Of a stretch of 41,647 nucleotides of DNA, positions 41,568 to 41,647 are shown piece by piece (the first letter of the stretch is position 1; each line of letters begins with the position of its first letter). Under the pieces are notes generated by a model that was given only the letters and a program-made list of their open reading frames with translations, made no database searches and had not been told where the DNA came from. Source of the DNA: Nocardia gamkensis NBRC 108242 (GTDB taxonomy: Bacteria > Actinomycetota > Actinomycetes > Mycobacteriales > Mycobacteriaceae). The stretch lies in the NCBI RefSeq assembly GCF_001612985.1, contig NZ_BDBM01000069.1, forward strand, positions 1-41,647, in the 5' to 3' direction. The position numbers and the translations under genes are program-made.

Positions 41568-41647
41568 TCAGCTGTCGGGGTCCGGTGCGGGTGGGTCTTG
41601 GCGGGAGAGTGCGGCGTTGAGTTCGAGGGCCTCGGCGAGTTGGTCCT
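41568..41647 (-). CDS. Partial second MerR-family regulator, C-terminus only
   Basis: The last 80 bases encode, on the minus strand, DQLAEALELNAALSRQD followed by PPAPDPDS and a stop at 41568. The DQLxEALExNAAL helix matches the MerR-type protein at 35454-35810 (DQLTEALERNAAL). The DNA-binding part lies outside the window. It is a paralogue of that regulator, both on the minus strand about 6 kb apart. Confidence 0.75.
   Translation of the reverse strand, partial: DQLAEALELNAALSRQDPPAPDPDS

Noticed and set aside
1..41647. CRISPR arrays, tRNA, rRNA and insertion sequences
   Set aside because: No regularly spaced direct repeats, no tRNA cloverleaf, no rRNA-like sequence, and no transposase or terminal inverted repeats were seen on reading both strands. 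A software scan would be more sensitive.

Overview
The window is high-GC actinobacterial DNA. GTG and TTG starts, Tat and lipoprotein exports, a cutinase, an actinobacterial secreted lipase, several MpaB/Lcp (DUF2236) oxygenases, acyl-CoA metabolism, a MAB_1171c-type membrane protein and an EspR-like regulator point to a mycolic-acid actinomycete. Nocardia or a close relative is my best guess, inferred from gene content only. I see no rRNA, tRNA, insertion sequence or CRISPR array.

Layout. 0-2.4 kb: a Tat-exported latex-clearing-protein homologue (lcp) and a secreted cutinase. 2.6-8.1 kb: a lipid/isoprenoid block with an acyl-CoA dehydrogenase behind a perfect palindrome, a convergent acyl-CoA synthetase, two overlapping MpaB-family genes and the stump of a second synthetase. 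8.3-10.9 kb: an ImmA/IrrE-like metallopeptidase, a seven-helix MAB_1171c-like protein and an EspR-like regulator, with two matching palindromes upstream of the regulator. 10.9-14.8 kb: a coiled-coil protein, a molbindin, unknown proteins, a DUF1360 protein, a HAD-like protein and decayed genes (P450 tail, small remnant). 14.9-16.9 kb: a broken phytase-like esterase lipoprotein and a small secreted protein. 17.0-19.8 kb: a 946-residue caspase-STAND-TPR protein. 20.0-26.2 kb: a saccharopine-dehydrogenase-like reductase, a cell-wall-associated M15-like protein, a long GAPDH, a potassium channel and a secreted lipase. 26.6-32.0 kb: a giant single-chain biotin-dependent acyl-CoA carboxylase. 32.4-36.8 kb: a small secreted protein, a polyketide synthase stump, a MetE-like zinc protein, a dienelactone-hydrolase-like protein, a MerR regulator with an unusual start and leader, and a rearranged HAMP-kinase pseudogene. 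37.4 kb to the end: an amidase, a DHFR-like reductase, a TetR regulator divergent from a TetX-like flavin monooxygenase over a shared palindrome, and the tail of a second MerR paralogue.

How the genes may work together. Lcp cleaves polyisoprene outside the cell; the acyl-CoA synthetase, dehydrogenase and MpaB proteins nearby could act on similar branched lipids, but that link is inference. The best candidates for poorly described systems are the ImmA/MAB_1171c/EspR-like trio with its repeated operator and the caspase-STAND-TPR protein, which has the architecture of a conflict or suicide sensor. At least six genes are broken or reduced to stumps, so this looks like a fast-turnover accessory region.
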